Shown here one piece after another: positions 9,273 to 17,681 of a stretch of DNA of 64,000 bases (the stretch's first letter is position 1; each line of letters opens with the position of its first letter). Source of the DNA: Flavobacteriaceae bacterium UBA1903 (GTDB lineage Bacteria; Bacteroidota; Bacteroidia; Flavobacteriales; Flavobacteriaceae); NCBI GenBank assembly GCA_002337605.1, contig DDGL01000010.1, forward strand, positions 62,001-126,000, written 5' to 3'. A program made the translations under genes and the position numbers. The notes beneath the pieces are model-generated. The model was not told the DNA's origin. It was given only the letters and a program-made list of their open reading frames with translations, and made no database searches.

Positions 9273-9776
9273 ATGAGCAGAGGATTTGTTAAAGAAGACG
9301 ATCAGGAAGAAAAACCAATCATTCCCCCAAGAGCTGCGCTTCCTAATGGAGTTACTAATTATGTAACCCCTAACGGCCTTTCATTATTAAAAGAGGAATT
9401 AGCTGCTCTGGACAATTCGATATCAAATCTTGATGAAACTGACGACAGGGAGCGCCGCTTAATGCTGGGAGTATTAAATGGAAAACGAAACTTACTAGTG
9501 GAACGTATTAACAGCGCACGATTGTTAAGCACTATAAAATCTGAAGATGAAGTACGATTTGGTGCTTATGTAACCTATAAAATTGATACCAGGCCAGCAC
9601 CGGTAACAATTCAAATTGTTGGCGTAGATGAAGCTGATGTGCAACAACAAAAAATAGCCTTTGTAGCCCCTATTGCAACCACTCTTATGGGAGCAAAAGT
9701 GGGGGACACCCTGGATTTTAAATTGGGGAGTGAGCTCAAGAAAATTACAATCGAAAATATAGCCTATAGAACATAG
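9273..9776 (+). CDS. GreA/GreB-family transcription elongation factor
   Basis: Encodes 167 residues. The N-terminus has the sequence MSRGFVKEDDQEE and the IPPRAALPNGVTNYVTP segment typical of Bacteroidota GreB-like proteins. A charged coiled coil follows (about 35-85), then a C-terminal FKBP-like domain (about 95-165, FGAYVTYKID ... GAKVGDTLDFKLG). Such factors enter the RNA polymerase secondary channel and stimulate cleavage of backtracked RNA; whether both acidic tip residues are present cannot be judged with certainty (DETDDRERR is a candidate tip). It is the last backbone gene before the integrated region and was presumably the convergent neighbour of mnmE before insertion. Confidence 0.85.
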   Translation: MSRGFVKEDDQEEKPIIPPRAALPNGVTNYVTPNGLSLLKEELAALDNSISNLDETDDRERRLMLGVLNGKRNLLVERINSARLLSTIKSEDEVRFGAYVTYKIDTRPAPVTIQIVGVDEADVQQQKIAFVAPIATTLMGAKVGDTLDFKLGSELKKITIENIAYRT

Positions 9777-9809
9777 CGACATCTTTTAAGATTGAAACAG
9801 TGTATTTAT

Positions 9810-9866
9810 TTACTTTCCGATACAGAAAATAAGATAAACGTATTAATAGGGGTTAATGGGGTACAA
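9810..9866. repeat. attachment-site copy 1: displaced mnmE 3' codons plus element end
   Basis: On the minus strand bases 9827-9810 read TTC TGT ATC GGA AAG TAA, i.e. Phe-Cys-Ile-Gly-Lys-stop, the last codons of mnmE. The core CCGATACAGAAA (9817-9828) is repeated exactly at 26383 and 54153. The following 39 bp (from GAAAATAA at 9825) align without gaps to the matching stretch after copy 2, with 32 of 39 identical bases by eye, including a GGGG-T-A block. This is the outer junction of the integrated region. Confidence 0.85.
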
Positions 9867-9906
9867 GGTTCACTAATTTGAAAATTGAATAGATTTTAAG
9901 TGATAA

Positions 9907-11640
9907 TTACTGAATTGAATCTATCACACTGCCACAAGTCAACATCACATCGCCATAGTATGGGTTTTTTATTTCTTCTTCAGTACTTAACCATACCGCA
10001 CCCTTATTGTTATTTGCCATTGGGCATTTCTGAATATAATAATTTTTCGATTTTTCTATGTTCATTGCAATAGGCACAATATTCTCGTTTAGAATGACGA
10101 AATGCGTACGCTGGTTTTCCAGATTATCATTAGTTGTAATGGCATCCAGCATCTCAATACTTTTGGTTAGGTGCTTTTTTTCCATCGTACCTAGATCTTC
10201 TGTCGATATTGTTTTTAATTTTTCTGATGTCTCTTTTGCGAAATCTGAAACCTGACCCGCATCGCTCGCCACAAAAGCATCTTTCATTTTTAGATAGGAC
10301 TGTATTGCTTCATTAAAATCAGAACTGAACGCATTACTGAAACTCATTTTCATATCGTCGATCATAGCTGATTTGTCCTGCATCATTTGCTGATTCATCA
10401 TCGATTTTTTACCTTGTAATTGAGCAGCTGCATCTATCGTAAATGTTCCATTCGTTACAATTTCATCGCCGTTATTTAATCCAGCCGATACTTGGTAAGT
10501 TTCGCCAGAGCGATTGCCTAAGGTTACTTCGCGCATTTCAAATACAGGCTCGTTAGGATTGGTTTTTACATATACCAAGGAACGCTCGCCCGTCCATAGC
10601 ACAGCACTTGCAGGTACGGTAAGTGAACTTTCCATAGTTTGCGTTGTGCCTTTGACTTTACCCGTCACAAACATTCCTGGTTTAAATAGGTCATCTCTGT
10701 TTTGCAGCGTTGCACGTATCGTTACCGTTCGTGTAGCATTATTCAAAATAGGGTCGATAAAAGAGATAGTGCCTTCAAATTCTTTGTTTGGATAGGCATT
10801 GGTAGTGATGTTGATTTTTTGCCCAACGCTGAACTGTGCTATCTGATTTTCATAGGCATCAAATTCTGCCCAAACTGAATTCAAATTGCTCAACTTTACA
10901 ATAGGCTGTCCTTGATTCACATAATCACCCTGCGCTGCCATTACTTCTGAAACCGTACCTGAAACAGTCGCGTAAATTGGGAAATTTTCACGTACCGTAC
11001 CACTTTCTTCAATAGTATTAATTTGATTTTCTGAAAGTTTCCAGTTTTTGAGTTTGTTGCGAACGGCTTTGTATAAAGCGGGTTGCGATTCTTTCAACGA
11101 TGCTGCGGTTATCAATTCCTGTTGTGCCGCTACAAGGTCTGGTGCGTAAATGGTTGCCAATAATTGGCCACGGTTTAGTTGCTGACCTTCATAGTTAACA
11201 TTGAGGCGTTCAATTCTACCCTTGAAATAACTGGCTTGCACCGTATTGTTTTCTTCATTAGCTGCAATTTTGCCTGAAAGCGATATCATACCATCATCAT
11301 CCCTGGCTTGGGCATTCCCTACAATAGTAGTCTGGATATTTGCTAACGCCATTGCGTTTTCAGTCATTTTTATCTCGTTTGCAGCGAGACCCTCTGCACC
11401 AGCTTCAGCAGGGATTAAGTCCATTCCGCATATGGGGCAATCCCCAGCTTCAGGTTGCATTATCTGTGGATGCATCGAGCACGTCCACATTTGGGCCGCG
11501 GTTTCGCCAGAGTGGTCGTGGTTTGACATTTCAGGCATATCCTTATTTTCAGGATCGCCTGAACTATTTCCAAAAATGAGCCAGCCTGCTCCCAAGCCTA
11601 TGATAACGGCTATTGCTATATATAGAATGTTCTTTTTCAT
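9907..11640 (-). CDS. cusB: RND efflux periplasmic adaptor (CusB-like) with metal-binding domain and DUF3347 tail
   Basis: About 577 residues from the ATG at 11640; another ATG at 11655 would overlap the upstream gene by 11 bp. A signal anchor (KKNILYIAIAVIIGLGAGWLIF) is followed by a YHS-like heavy-metal-binding domain, WTCSMHPQIMQPEAGDCPICGMDLIP (about residues 52-77; Cys, Met and His ligands). Next come the membrane-fusion-protein barrel/lipoyl/hairpin domains (about 110-400). The C-terminus is a DUF3347 domain (about 445-577) with the motif YYIQKCPMANN..GAVWLS..EEIKNPYYG. CusB-type adaptors link the RND pump to the outer-membrane channel and hand over Cu(I)/Ag(I). Its pump partner CusA is 10 kb upstream in the same strand. 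Confidence 0.9.
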   Translation of the reverse strand: MKKNILYIAIAVIIGLGAGWLIFGNSSGDPENKDMPEMSNHDHSGETAAQMWTCSMHPQIMQPEAGDCPICGMDLIPAEAGAEGLAANEIKMTENAMALANIQTTIVGNAQARDDDGMISLSGKIAANEENNTVQASYFKGRIERLNVNYEGQQLNRGQLLATIYAPDLVAAQQELITAASLKESQPALYKAVRNKLKNWKLSENQINTIEESGTVRENFPIYATVSGTVSEVMAAQGDYVNQGQPIVKLSNLNSVWAEFDAYENQIAQFSVGQKINITTNAYPNKEFEGTISFIDPILNNATRTVTIRATLQNRDDLFKPGMFVTGKVKGTTQTMESSLTVPASAVLWTGERSLVYVKTNPNEPVFEMREVTLGNRSGETYQVSAGLNNGDEIVTNGTFTIDAAAQLQGKKSMMNQQMMQDKSAMIDDMKMSFSNAFSSDFNEAIQSYLKMKDAFVASDAGQVSDFAKETSEKLKTISTEDLGTMEKKHLTKSIEMLDAITTNDNLENQRTHFVILNENIVPIAMNIEKSKNYYIQKCPMANNNKGAVWLSTEEEIKNPYYGDVMLTCGSVIDSIQ

Positions 11641-11644
11641 AATC

Positions 11645-12136
11645 TTATTTTTCATTTTCTAAACGCTCAATCATTGCTTTCATTTCAGCAATTTCCCTAC
11701 GTTGCGCTTTAATGATTTCTTCAGCCAATTTTTTGACTTCAGGGTCTTCAATATCTGCCCGTTCACTTGTTAAAATGGCGATGGAATGGTGTGGTATCAT
11801 TGCTTTCATCCAAAGTACATCGCCTACGGTTGACTTTTGGTCACGTACGAGTCCTAATGCACCTACAAAGAGAACGATACTTCCCAAGACTATGGCGATA
11901 TTCTTCTTTTTATTTTGGTACATACCACGCATTGCCACAAACATAATGATGGCCATAGCTGCGATACCAAGGCAGACCATATAAAACCTCGTTAGGCTAA
12001 ACCAAACGTGGTCCCATTCATAAGTGTTTAAATACATCGTAATGTACATTGCTACAAAAGAGCAAGCGAGCATCGCTACAAAACGTGTGTAATGGTTTTT
12101 TGATTTTCCTGAATTTGTGTGTTCATTTGAATTCAT
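11645..12136 (-). CDS. DUF305 domain membrane protein
   Basis: Encodes 163 residues: three hydrophobic helices in the first 105 residues, then a helical DUF305 segment with the signature DVLWMKAMIPHHSIAILTSERA (about 104-125) and a charged C-terminal helix. DUF305 proteins carry conserved Met/His residues and often sit in copper-resistance loci, suggesting a metal-binding role, although the biochemical function is unproven. The gene ends just before the CusB-like start, 4 bp apart with the chosen start. Confidence 0.85.
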   Translation of the reverse strand: MNSNEHTNSGKSKNHYTRFVAMLACSFVAMYITMYLNTYEWDHVWFSLTRFYMVCLGIAAMAIIMFVAMRGMYQNKKKNIAIVLGSIVLFVGALGLVRDQKSTVGDVLWMKAMIPHHSIAILTSERADIEDPEVKKLAEEIIKAQRREIAEMKAMIERLENEK

Positions 12137-12160
12137 AATTTTTGGTTTTTTTGTTACTAA

Positions 12161-12868
12161 TTATTTAATTTTCTTTTTTAGTTTTCTGATTGATGGGGAA
12201 CTGATGTACCATAAAACGAAACCGCTTAAGACGGTTATCAATCCCAAAAGTGAAAATGCCCTTAACAACAACGTGTTGAAATTATCCCTTCCCTGATAAT
12301 CCATAGTATGGGTCATCCATAGAAAATCAAACCAGCGCCAATCCCTGTGTCTCACCGTTTGAAAAGCGCCATTTTCAACCGCCACATAGGCTTTTAAATT
12401 TTGTGGTGTCTCATACAAGATTTCATAAGCTGGAAGTGGGCGACCGCGATATTCGTGATGTGACCCTACAGAATCGACTAATTGAATTTTTGCTATTTCT
12501 AAATCGTCCAACATATACCTATTTGCAACTTGTTGTGCCTCTTCTTTAGAAATTCCATTTTTCCTTTGTCCCGTTCTTGCATTATAAAGCTGTGCTTCAT
12601 TAATCCAATAATAAGGTTCATTTGCGATTTCCAGTAGTTCCAAAGATTTTACGGATTCTTTTGTAGCCAGTTGGGATGTACCGAGCAAATTATCAAAAGA
12701 GGTCTGCACCGGTGCCGATTTCTTAAAATGGTCACCGTGTATCTCGTCGATGTCCGTCCAGCTGAAATACATCCCGCTAATTGTCCACATCAAAAACTGA
12801 ATACCTAAAAAGATACCCAAATAGCGGTGTGCTTTTCTAATCCATTTCGCTGTTTTTCTATTTACCAT
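12161..12868 (-). CDS. PepSY domain membrane protein
   Basis: Encodes 235 residues. An N-terminal membrane helix follows the basic segment KWIRKAHRYLGIFLGIQFLMWTISGMYFSW, typical of PepSY-associated membrane proteins. PepSY-like extracytoplasmic modules lie at about 70-165 (EEAQQVANRYM is one), and a second helix at 200-222. Such proteins are common in metal-reduction or resistance gene clusters. It lies 1 bp after the DUF2911 gene, so co-transcription is certain. A specific function cannot be assigned. Confidence 0.8.
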   Translation of the reverse strand: MVNRKTAKWIRKAHRYLGIFLGIQFLMWTISGMYFSWTDIDEIHGDHFKKSAPVQTSFDNLLGTSQLATKESVKSLELLEIANEPYYWINEAQLYNARTGQRKNGISKEEAQQVANRYMLDDLEIAKIQLVDSVGSHHEYRGRPLPAYEILYETPQNLKAYVAVENGAFQTVRHRDWRWFDFLWMTHTMDYQGRDNFNTLLLRAFSLLGLITVLSGFVLWYISSPSIRKLKKKIK

Positions 12869-12869
12869 T

Positions 12870-13454
12870 TTACTTTATTTCAAAAGGAAATTCAATCGTT
12901 ACTTTTTCCCAACTCATTGAGATTGTTCCTGAAGTCTCTGTTGTTTTGTTTACTTTATACTCTAAATGTTCTTTGATATCTTCAGAAGTTTTAGGTGTTA
13001 CTTTGAATCGTAATACATCATCATTTTCAGTATAGTCGTCCTTACCGTGTTGGTTCCAATTCCTGTTGAAAATGACAGTCCATTCTTCCTGATTCGGAAT
13101 TACAAAAAACCCGTATTTTCCAGCTTTCAATTCTTTACCGTCGATTTCTAAATCCTTATTTGTTTCCAACCATGTAGCCATATGGGCACCAGCCTGCCAG
13201 ACTTGGTCGTAAGCCAACAATCCACCGAAAATAATTCTATCCCTTACGCCTGGCGACGAATAGTCTATATGGATATGAGCATCACCTATCATAGCCATTG
13301 CCGATGTGTGTGGACTTAGGGTTTTTTTGTTCTCAGATTTAGGTTCACTCTGGGTATGATTGTGCTCTGTCTCTATTTTGGTATTATTCTTTTCTTCATT
13401 TTTACATCCGCTGACAGCAACTACCAATAGGATTATCAAAATTTTATATTTCAT
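12870..13454 (-). CDS. DUF2911 family lipoprotein
   Basis: Encodes 194 residues. Lipoprotein signal peptide MKYKILIILLVVAVSGC. After a His-containing linker (EHNHTQSE) comes a DUF2911 domain with the usual features: SSPGVRDRIIFGGLLAYDQVWQAGAH (about 70-95), a GKYGFFVIP strand and IFNRNWNQHG. The family is widespread in Bacteroidota and its function is unknown. Here the gene lies inside the copper operon between copA and the PepSY gene. Confidence 0.85.
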   Translation of the reverse strand: MKYKILIILLVVAVSGCKNEEKNNTKIETEHNHTQSEPKSENKKTLSPHTSAMAMIGDAHIHIDYSSPGVRDRIIFGGLLAYDQVWQAGAHMATWLETNKDLEIDGKELKAGKYGFFVIPNQEEWTVIFNRNWNQHGKDDYTENDDVLRFKVTPKTSEDIKEHLEYKVNKTTETSGTISMSWEKVTIEFPFEIK

Positions 13455-13473
13455 AAGTATTTAATTAGTTAGA

Positions 13474-15975
13474 TTATATGTTTTTACTTTTTAGACGTAA
13501 TGAGTTGGCAATTACCGATACCGAACTGAAGCTCATCGCCAAAGCCGCAATCATTGGCGATAAGAGTATTCCAAAAAACGGATACAGTAGTCCTGCTGCA
13601 ATAGGGATACCCAGCGTGTTATAAATCATTGCAAAAAAGAGGTTTTGTTTGATATTGCGCATTACTGCATCACTTAGATTTCTTGCCTTTACGATACCGT
13701 GTAAATCGCCTTTCACCAAGGTAATGGCTGCACTTTCAATGGCAACATCCGTACCTGTTCCCATTGCGATACCTACATCACTTTTAGCGAGTGCAGGTGC
13801 ATCATTGATACCATCGCCTGCCATTGCAACCACCTTGCCTTGCTCTTGTAATTTCTCGACTTCCTGCAATTTGTTTTCTGGTAGCATACTTGCTTGAAAA
13901 TCGGCAAGGTTAAGCTCATCTGCGACAGCTTGGGCGGTGTCGTGATTATCACCAGTAAGCATAATGACCGCAATTCCCTTATTCTGCAAATCCTTGATAG
14001 CTTTTGCACTCGTTTCCTTGATTTTGTCGCCGATAACGACGTAGCCTACAACTTGACCTTCTACAGCGAGATAGGAAACCGTTTTCCCTTGTTTTTGGTA
14101 GGATTGTGCCTCGTTTTCCATAGCTTCGGTAAGTGTAGCATTTGCCTGTTCCATCATTTTGGCGTTACCTAAAGCCACTTCTTTATTGTTCACTTCACCT
14201 TCAACGCCTTTTCCAGTTACTGCGTTAAATCCATCTGCTTTTAAAAACTCTGCGCTTTGTTCTTTTCCATATTTTACGGTGGCTTCCGCCAGCGGATGTT
14301 CACTTTGGCTGTTCAAGGAAACAATGTATTGTAGTACTTCGGTTTCGGTAAACCCCTTCTCAAAAGAACCCACTTTCTCAACTGTAGGTTTTCCTTCAGT
14401 TATCGTTCCGGTCTTATCGACAATGAGAGTATCGACCTTATCCATTTTTTCAAGGGCTTCGGCATTTTTAATAAGCACACCATTCTGCGCACCTTTGCCA
14501 ACGCCGACCATTACAGACATTGGTGTCGCAAGCCCCAAAGCACAGGGACAGGCGATAATTAATACGGCAATCGCATTGACCAAAGCATAAACATAGGCTG
14601 GCTCTGGGCCCCAAATTGCCCAAACGGCAAATGTAACAACAGCGATTATAACAACGATTGGCACGAAATATCCCGAAACGGTATCGGCCAACTTTTGGAT
14701 GGGTGCACGGCTTCGACTGGCATCATTGACCATCTGTATAATCTGTGATAACAAAGTGTCAGACCCAACCTTTTCAGCTTTCATCAAGAAGGACTGATTG
14801 CCATTGATAGTTCCGCTACTTACTTTATCATCTACTGATTTGTTTACAGGAATGGGTTCGCCCGTAATCATCGATTCATCTATAGAAGTTTCGCCTTCGG
14901 TAATAACGCCATCCACAGGAATCTTATCGCCCGGCTTTACACGCAGAATATCACCCAATTCAATTTCATCGATGGCCACTTCCTGTTCCTCGCCATCAAC
15001 TACCTTTACAGCCTTGTTAGGTGCCAATTTTAAAAGTTCCTTGACTGCGGAATTGGTCTTGCTATGCGCACGAGCTTCCAGAACCTGCCCAAGCAATACC
15101 AAAGTTAGAATGACCGTTGCCGCTTCAAAATAGACGTGAACGGTACCTGCCTCGGTCTTGAATTGGTCTGGGAAAAAATCGGGAACGAGCATCCCGAACA
15201 CGCTGAACAGCCAAGCAACACCTGCACCGATACCGATAAGCGTAAACATATTTAAGTTCCACGTCTTTATACTGCGGTAGGCACGTTCAAAGAACATCCA
15301 AGTAGCGTAGAATACCACAGGGATAGAGAGCGCAAATTGAATCCAATTCCAATAGTTTAATTCTAAAACATCATATAATGGATTGTTGGGCAGCATTTCG
15401 GACATTGCAATGATAAAAATGGGCAATGTGAAAGCGACCGCTATCCAGAACTTTTTAAGCAGTTTTTTATAGGTCTTTTCTTCTGCGGATAAATCGGGTT
15501 CCATAGGAACTAAATCCATCCCACAAATTGGACAGCTTCCCGGTTCATCCTTAATAATTTCGGGATGCATCGGACAGGTATATTGGGTGTCGGAAGTAGC
15601 CGTTAGGTTCACTTCTTCAACCAAATCCATCCCGCAAACAGGACAATCGCCTGGTTGGTCGTAAGTCTTGTCGCCCTCGCAATGCATCGGGCAATAGAAC
15701 GTTCCCGTTCCTTTGCCTTTGGGTTTCTCTACTTTCTTCTTATCGTGGGTATGATGATGTTCCCCATTCTGATGGATGCTGTATTGCCCACCGTTCGTTT
15801 TCAGCGCCTCTTGAAATTTTTCGATGGGAATATGGGATTGCATTTCAATGGTCGCTTCGGCTTTTTCTAAATTGACAGTTGCATTGGTAACACCTTCAAC
15901 TTTAGAGAGCGTTTCTTCTACGTGCGTTCTACAACCATTACAGGTCATTCCGTGTATGTGATAGGTGTGTGTCAT
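13474..15975 (-). CDS. copA: copper-exporting P1B-type ATPase with HMA and two heavy-metal-binding domains
   Basis: An 833-residue heavy-metal ATPase. The N-terminus has an HMA domain with GMTCNGC (Cys12, Cys15), a His-rich stretch, then two YHS-like metal-binding domains (YCPMHCEGDKTYDQPGDC..CGMDL near 93-119 and YTCPMHPEIIKDEPGSC..CGMDLVP near 132-158). The transport core has the CPC metal-gate motif at 476-478, the phosphorylated Asp in DKTGT at D520, and the GDGINDAP hinge. CPC plus the flanking residues indicates Cu(I)/Ag(I) export from the cytoplasm into the periplasm, where the fused multicopper oxidase and the Cus pump can act. It is flanked by 18-19 bp gaps on both sides within one operon. 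Confidence 0.95.
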   Translation of the reverse strand: MTHTYHIHGMTCNGCRTHVEETLSKVEGVTNATVNLEKAEATIEMQSHIPIEKFQEALKTNGGQYSIHQNGEHHHTHDKKKVEKPKGKGTGTFYCPMHCEGDKTYDQPGDCPVCGMDLVEEVNLTATSDTQYTCPMHPEIIKDEPGSCPICGMDLVPMEPDLSAEEKTYKKLLKKFWIAVAFTLPIFIIAMSEMLPNNPLYDVLELNYWNWIQFALSIPVVFYATWMFFERAYRSIKTWNLNMFTLIGIGAGVAWLFSVFGMLVPDFFPDQFKTEAGTVHVYFEAATVILTLVLLGQVLEARAHSKTNSAVKELLKLAPNKAVKVVDGEEQEVAIDEIELGDILRVKPGDKIPVDGVITEGETSIDESMITGEPIPVNKSVDDKVSSGTINGNQSFLMKAEKVGSDTLLSQIIQMVNDASRSRAPIQKLADTVSGYFVPIVVIIAVVTFAVWAIWGPEPAYVYALVNAIAVLIIACPCALGLATPMSVMVGVGKGAQNGVLIKNAEALEKMDKVDTLIVDKTGTITEGKPTVEKVGSFEKGFTETEVLQYIVSLNSQSEHPLAEATVKYGKEQSAEFLKADGFNAVTGKGVEGEVNNKEVALGNAKMMEQANATLTEAMENEAQSYQKQGKTVSYLAVEGQVVGYVVIGDKIKETSAKAIKDLQNKGIAVIMLTGDNHDTAQAVADELNLADFQASMLPENKLQEVEKLQEQGKVVAMAGDGINDAPALAKSDVGIAMGTGTDVAIESAAITLVKGDLHGIVKARNLSDAVMRNIKQNLFFAMIYNTLGIPIAAGLLYPFFGILLSPMIAALAMSFSSVSVIANSLRLKSKNI

Positions 15976-15993
15976 TTTATGATTGGCTAAAAA

Positions 15994-16470
15994 TTATTTA
16001 ACATTTCTGGATGATGAATGTGTTTTAACTATCTGCCATTTATCATCTATCTTCTTAAGGATAGAAGTCGCCACCCCTTTTTTCTTTATAGTTCGGGTAT
16101 TGCCATTATCATCGGGATTGAGAACTATGGTATAGACGTAAGTTTCGGTAGTAAATGCATAGGGCAAATCTACTTCTGCATCAATTTCATAATCTGAAAA
16201 TTCAAACTTCTTGAAGTGTCCTAATTCTGGTCCCAAATGGTGTTCTATATAGTGCGCATAGGAACCCTCAACACCACCGGACTCAAAAACTTCCGAGTCG
16301 TTTGTGAACAACTCAAAGGTACCTTCAGTCGTTAGGTTTTGCAGCGCATCCTTATAGGTTTTCATTACTTTAAGTACGGCTTGCTTTTCTGTGTTTGTAT
16401 CTTGTCCGAACACTTGGCTTGTTGCTATTATAATTAATGCGAATATTGTAGTTTTTCTAAGTGCATTCAT
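15994..16470 (-). CDS. secreted NTF2-like / SnoaL-type protein
   Basis: Encodes 158 residues with a signal peptide (RKTTIFALIIIATSQVFG) and an NTF2-like fold pattern: a first helix KQAVLKVMKTYKDALQNLTTEGTFELF, the TNDSEVFESGGVEGSY strand region and a C-terminal IVKTHSSSR strand. Proteins of this kind (DUF4440/SnoaL-like) are frequent next to copA in flavobacterial metal islands. No catalytic role is evident. Confidence 0.7.
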   Translation of the reverse strand: MNALRKTTIFALIIIATSQVFGQDTNTEKQAVLKVMKTYKDALQNLTTEGTFELFTNDSEVFESGGVEGSYAHYIEHHLGPELGHFKKFEFSDYEIDAEVDLPYAFTTETYVYTIVLNPDDNGNTRTIKKKGVATSILKKIDDKWQIVKTHSSSRNVK

Positions 16471-16543
16471 CCTGTTTGTTTTTAAGGGTTTTTATTCAAA
16501 TTCATTTATGTCATTATTCATTTTTCTAATATTTTTTATTGTG

Positions 16544-16601
16544 CCTGACAAGGGAAGGGCTACTAACTAACCAACCATCAACTTTCCCTTCCCATATCAG
16601 G
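16544..16601. repeat. long imperfect hairpin between copper operon genes
   Basis: CCTGACAAGGGAAGGG (16544-16559) and CCCTTCCCATATCAGG (16586-16601) pair at 14 of 16 positions across a 26-nt loop. It fills the only sizeable gap (134 bp) inside the operon, between the haem-binding protein gene and the NTF2-like gene. There is no T-run on the minus strand side, so RNA processing or attenuation is as likely as termination. Confidence 0.5.
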
Positions 16602-16604
16602 ACT

Positions 16605-17060
16605 TTATTCCAAACTGTCTTTTAACGCTGTCATATAATCTATTATCACCCTCTTATCTTCATCTGAAAGAATTGCATCCTTGTGAATGAGTGTATAAGA
16701 ATCCAACGGCATTTTATCTTCTTCAATTTGGCTTATGATAGACCGAAGTTTACTGTTCTTTCGCCGGTCTGAATATTCTGCCCATTCATTAAAATTAAGT
16801 TCGTCCTTACCTTCTTGTATGTGGTCTTCCAGATAGCAAGCCGCAGGCTGTATCTTACTATACCACGGATAATCTGTATTATTACTGTGGCAATCGTAGC
16901 AAGAAACCTGCAACCGATTTTTTATCGTTGCAGGCACTTGATTTTCGACCATAAAATCACTTTGCGGTACAGTATCGCTCTCGTTCAGGGTTATTGGAAA
17001 GAACTGAATCACTATCAATGCCACAAGGGCAAGCCACGCTATGATTTTTATAAACTTCAA
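16605..17060 (-). CDS. haem-binding domain protein (Haem_bd family)
   Basis: Encodes 151 residues with an N-terminal membrane anchor (IIAWLALVALIVIQFFPI). The motif SCYDCHSNNTDYPWYSKIQPA (about 53-73) contains a CxxCH c-type haem attachment site and is the hallmark of the Haem_bd domain, followed by KMPLDSYTLIHKDAILSDEDK. It is probably a periplasm-facing monohaem cytochrome-like protein. Start codon and the preceding gene's stop are directly adjacent, indicating translational coupling. Its redox partner is unknown; proximity to a multicopper oxidase is suggestive. Confidence 0.8.
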   Translation of the reverse strand: MKFIKIIAWLALVALIVIQFFPITLNESDTVPQSDFMVENQVPATIKNRLQVSCYDCHSNNTDYPWYSKIQPAACYLEDHIQEGKDELNFNEWAEYSDRRKNSKLRSIISQIEEDKMPLDSYTLIHKDAILSDEDKRVIIDYMTALKDSLE

Positions 17061-17651
17061 TTAGTTGATTTCACGCTGTACTTTACCGCATTTCAACATT
17101 TTGTCACCGAAATAGGGGTTTCTAATTTCTTCGTTCATACTAAGCCAAGCACCACCCTCATTATTCTTATACATAGGGCAGAATTGCTCGTATATCTTCA
17201 TCTCAGTTCCGGTAATGGCAACCATATCGGTAACATCCTTGCTTAATATCTTAAAGTGCTCACGTTGGTGTGCCATATCACTTTCTGAAATGTGTTCTGC
17301 GTGTTCAATTGCGTCTTCCAAAATATCCTTGAGTTCTTGTTGCTCGTTATCTGAATAGCTCGATGCATCAAAACTGCCTAAAGTGCTTGCCAGCGTGGCA
17401 CCCAATTGTTTTGCTTTGTCATTATTCGTCTCGACAAGTGCATCTTTTAGTTTAAAGTAGTCTTGTAGGACTGCTTTTGCATCTTGGTTGTCATTCATTG
17501 CCATATTGTCTTTGTCATCCATAGATTCTTGGTGCATCTCGTTGCTCATAGGTGCAGCAGGTTCATTTTTGTTTCCATCCTTGCAGGAAACCGTTAACAC
17601 CATTATAGCAGCAAGTGCCATTGTACCTATTGTTCTTTTTACTGTTTTCAT
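17061..17651 (-). CDS. DUF3347 lipoprotein
   Basis: Encodes 196 residues. Lipoprotein signal peptide with LTVSC, then a Met/Asp-rich linker (MSNEMHQESMDDKDNMAMND), then a DUF3347 domain ending with YEQFCPMYKNNEGGAWLSMNEEIRNPYFGDKMLKCG. The same domain forms the tail of the CusB-like protein in this cluster. Conserved Cys, Met and His residues suggest copper binding at the outer or inner membrane; this is inference. Confidence 0.85.
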   Translation of the reverse strand: MKTVKRTIGTMALAAIMVLTVSCKDGNKNEPAAPMSNEMHQESMDDKDNMAMNDNQDAKAVLQDYFKLKDALVETNNDKAKQLGATLASTLGSFDASSYSDNEQQELKDILEDAIEHAEHISESDMAHQREHFKILSKDVTDMVAITGTEMKIYEQFCPMYKNNEGGAWLSMNEEIRNPYFGDKMLKCGKVQREIN

Positions 17652-17681
17652 TTTTGTTATTTATTTAAGTTAATAATTGTT

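Noticed and set aside
9810..9827. mnmE pseudogene
   Set aside because: Only six codons are present; it is an attachment-site remnant, not a broken gene.
13649..15870. Several open frames antisense to copA
   Set aside because: They are Ser/Pro/Cys-rich shadows of a strongly conserved ATPase and have no independent support.
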